A stretch of DNA of 6,667 nt from Sphingobacterium sp. GTDB lineage: Bacteria > Bacteroidota > Bacteroidia > Sphingobacteriales > Sphingobacteriaceae. Numbering within the stretch: the stretch's first letter is position 1; each line of letters begins with the position of its first letter. Below, piece by piece: positions 6,391-6,667 of this stretch. Location: positions 1 through 6,667 of the forward strand of contig JASLCA010000381.1 of the NCBI GenBank assembly GCA_030146225.1, written 5' to 3'. The position numbers and the translations under genes were made by a program. The notes beneath the pieces were generated by a model that was given only the letters and a program-made list of their open reading frames with translations, did not search any database and was not told the origin of the DNA.

Positions 6391-6667
6391 TTAGTTATTT
6401 TTAATATTCTTTAATATATCCCAACGCGGGTCTATTTTTTCTGCTGAATCCTCTGATTCGTCCTCTTTCACTTCGTTGCTCATCTTGGAAAGCATCTCTG
6501 GGTCACAGCTAATGTTAATCCCTTGCTCGGTACATTTACTGTAATAGGGAACACGTACATTTATATATTCGTACAAGAGGTTCGCTATATCCAACTCAAA
6601 TTCTGCTTTTGATAAAATTAGAACTTCCTCTGTGTTATCTTCCCACTCTTCCTCCGTGAATTTGACA
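6391..6667 (-). CDS. DUF177/YceD-family protein, C-terminal part (5' end outside window)
   Basis: An open frame of 91 codons plus stop enters from the right edge; the true start is outside the window. An internal TTG at 6592-6594 could be mistaken for a start but the frame is open and protein-like upstream of it (VKFTEEEWEDNTEEVLILSK). The family is recognised from its position directly before rpmF and from its ending: an acidic, low-complexity stretch (residues about 66-77 of the visible part) followed by KIDPRWDILKNIK, where DPRW..L is the family's C-terminal signature. Cys45 and Cys54 of the visible part lie where YceD proteins have cysteine pairs, here more widely spaced. DUF177 proteins have been linked to 23S rRNA accumulation in plants and bacteria, which fits co-expression with L32; the biochemical role is not settled. 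Because the sequence is short and divergent, the call leans partly on context. Confidence 0.85.
   Translation of the reverse strand, partial: VKFTEEEWEDNTEEVLILSKAEFELDIANLLYEYINVRVPYYSKCTEQGINISCDPEMLSKMSNEVKEDESEDSAEKIDPRWDILKNIKNN

Noticed and set aside
6391..6594. A 67-codon gene starting at the TTG at 6592-6594
   Set aside because: The frame stays open to the window edge with protein-like sequence upstream, so this is the tail of a longer gene, not a small gene with its own start.

Overview
The window is ordinary chromosomal core sequence from a Bacteroidetes bacterium, most likely the Sphingobacteriaceae (Pedobacter/Sphingobacterium type). That assignment rests on the gene order, the protein flavour (BCCP with EAMKLFNEIE, short 312-residue PlsX, cysteine-poor L32), moderate-to-low GC, and the near absence of Shine-Dalgarno sequences before start codons. 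All nine genes lie on the minus strand, so transcription runs from high to low coordinates. There are no RNA genes, mobile elements, CRISPR arrays or phage genes, and no gene-free stretch longer than about 105 bases.

Layout in order of transcription. First comes the end of a DUF177/YceD-family gene (cut by the right edge), then rpmF (ribosomal protein L32), 14 nt apart. A 104-nt spacer with a long hairpin follows. Next is the fatty-acid and phospholipid block plsX - fabH - accB - accC, with gaps of 6, 55 and 72 nt. After accC there is a perfect 15-bp inverted repeat that looks like an intrinsic terminator. Then come tatC, rpiB and the first 221 codons of a secreted M28-family metallopeptidase cut by the left edge, with gaps of 99 and 16 nt.

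How the genes work together. AccC and AccB are the biotin carboxylase and biotin carrier of acetyl-CoA carboxylase, which makes malonyl-CoA. FabH uses malonyl-ACP and acetyl-CoA to start fatty acid elongation. PlsX converts finished acyl-ACP to acyl-phosphate for phosphatidic acid synthesis. The DUF177-rpmF pair couples this block to ribosome production, as in many bacteria (compare yceD-rpmF-plsX-fabH in E. coli). The genes after the terminator are functionally unrelated: Tat protein export, pentose phosphate isomerisation, and an exported peptidase.

I found no undescribed system. The observations most worth checking are an apparent one-base frameshift at the very end of tatC that removes a short DPEYR-type tail, the rpmF-plsX hairpin (possible partial terminator or attenuator), a Bacteroidetes -7-like box overlapping the accC terminator, and an alanine in the RpiB active-site glycine loop.
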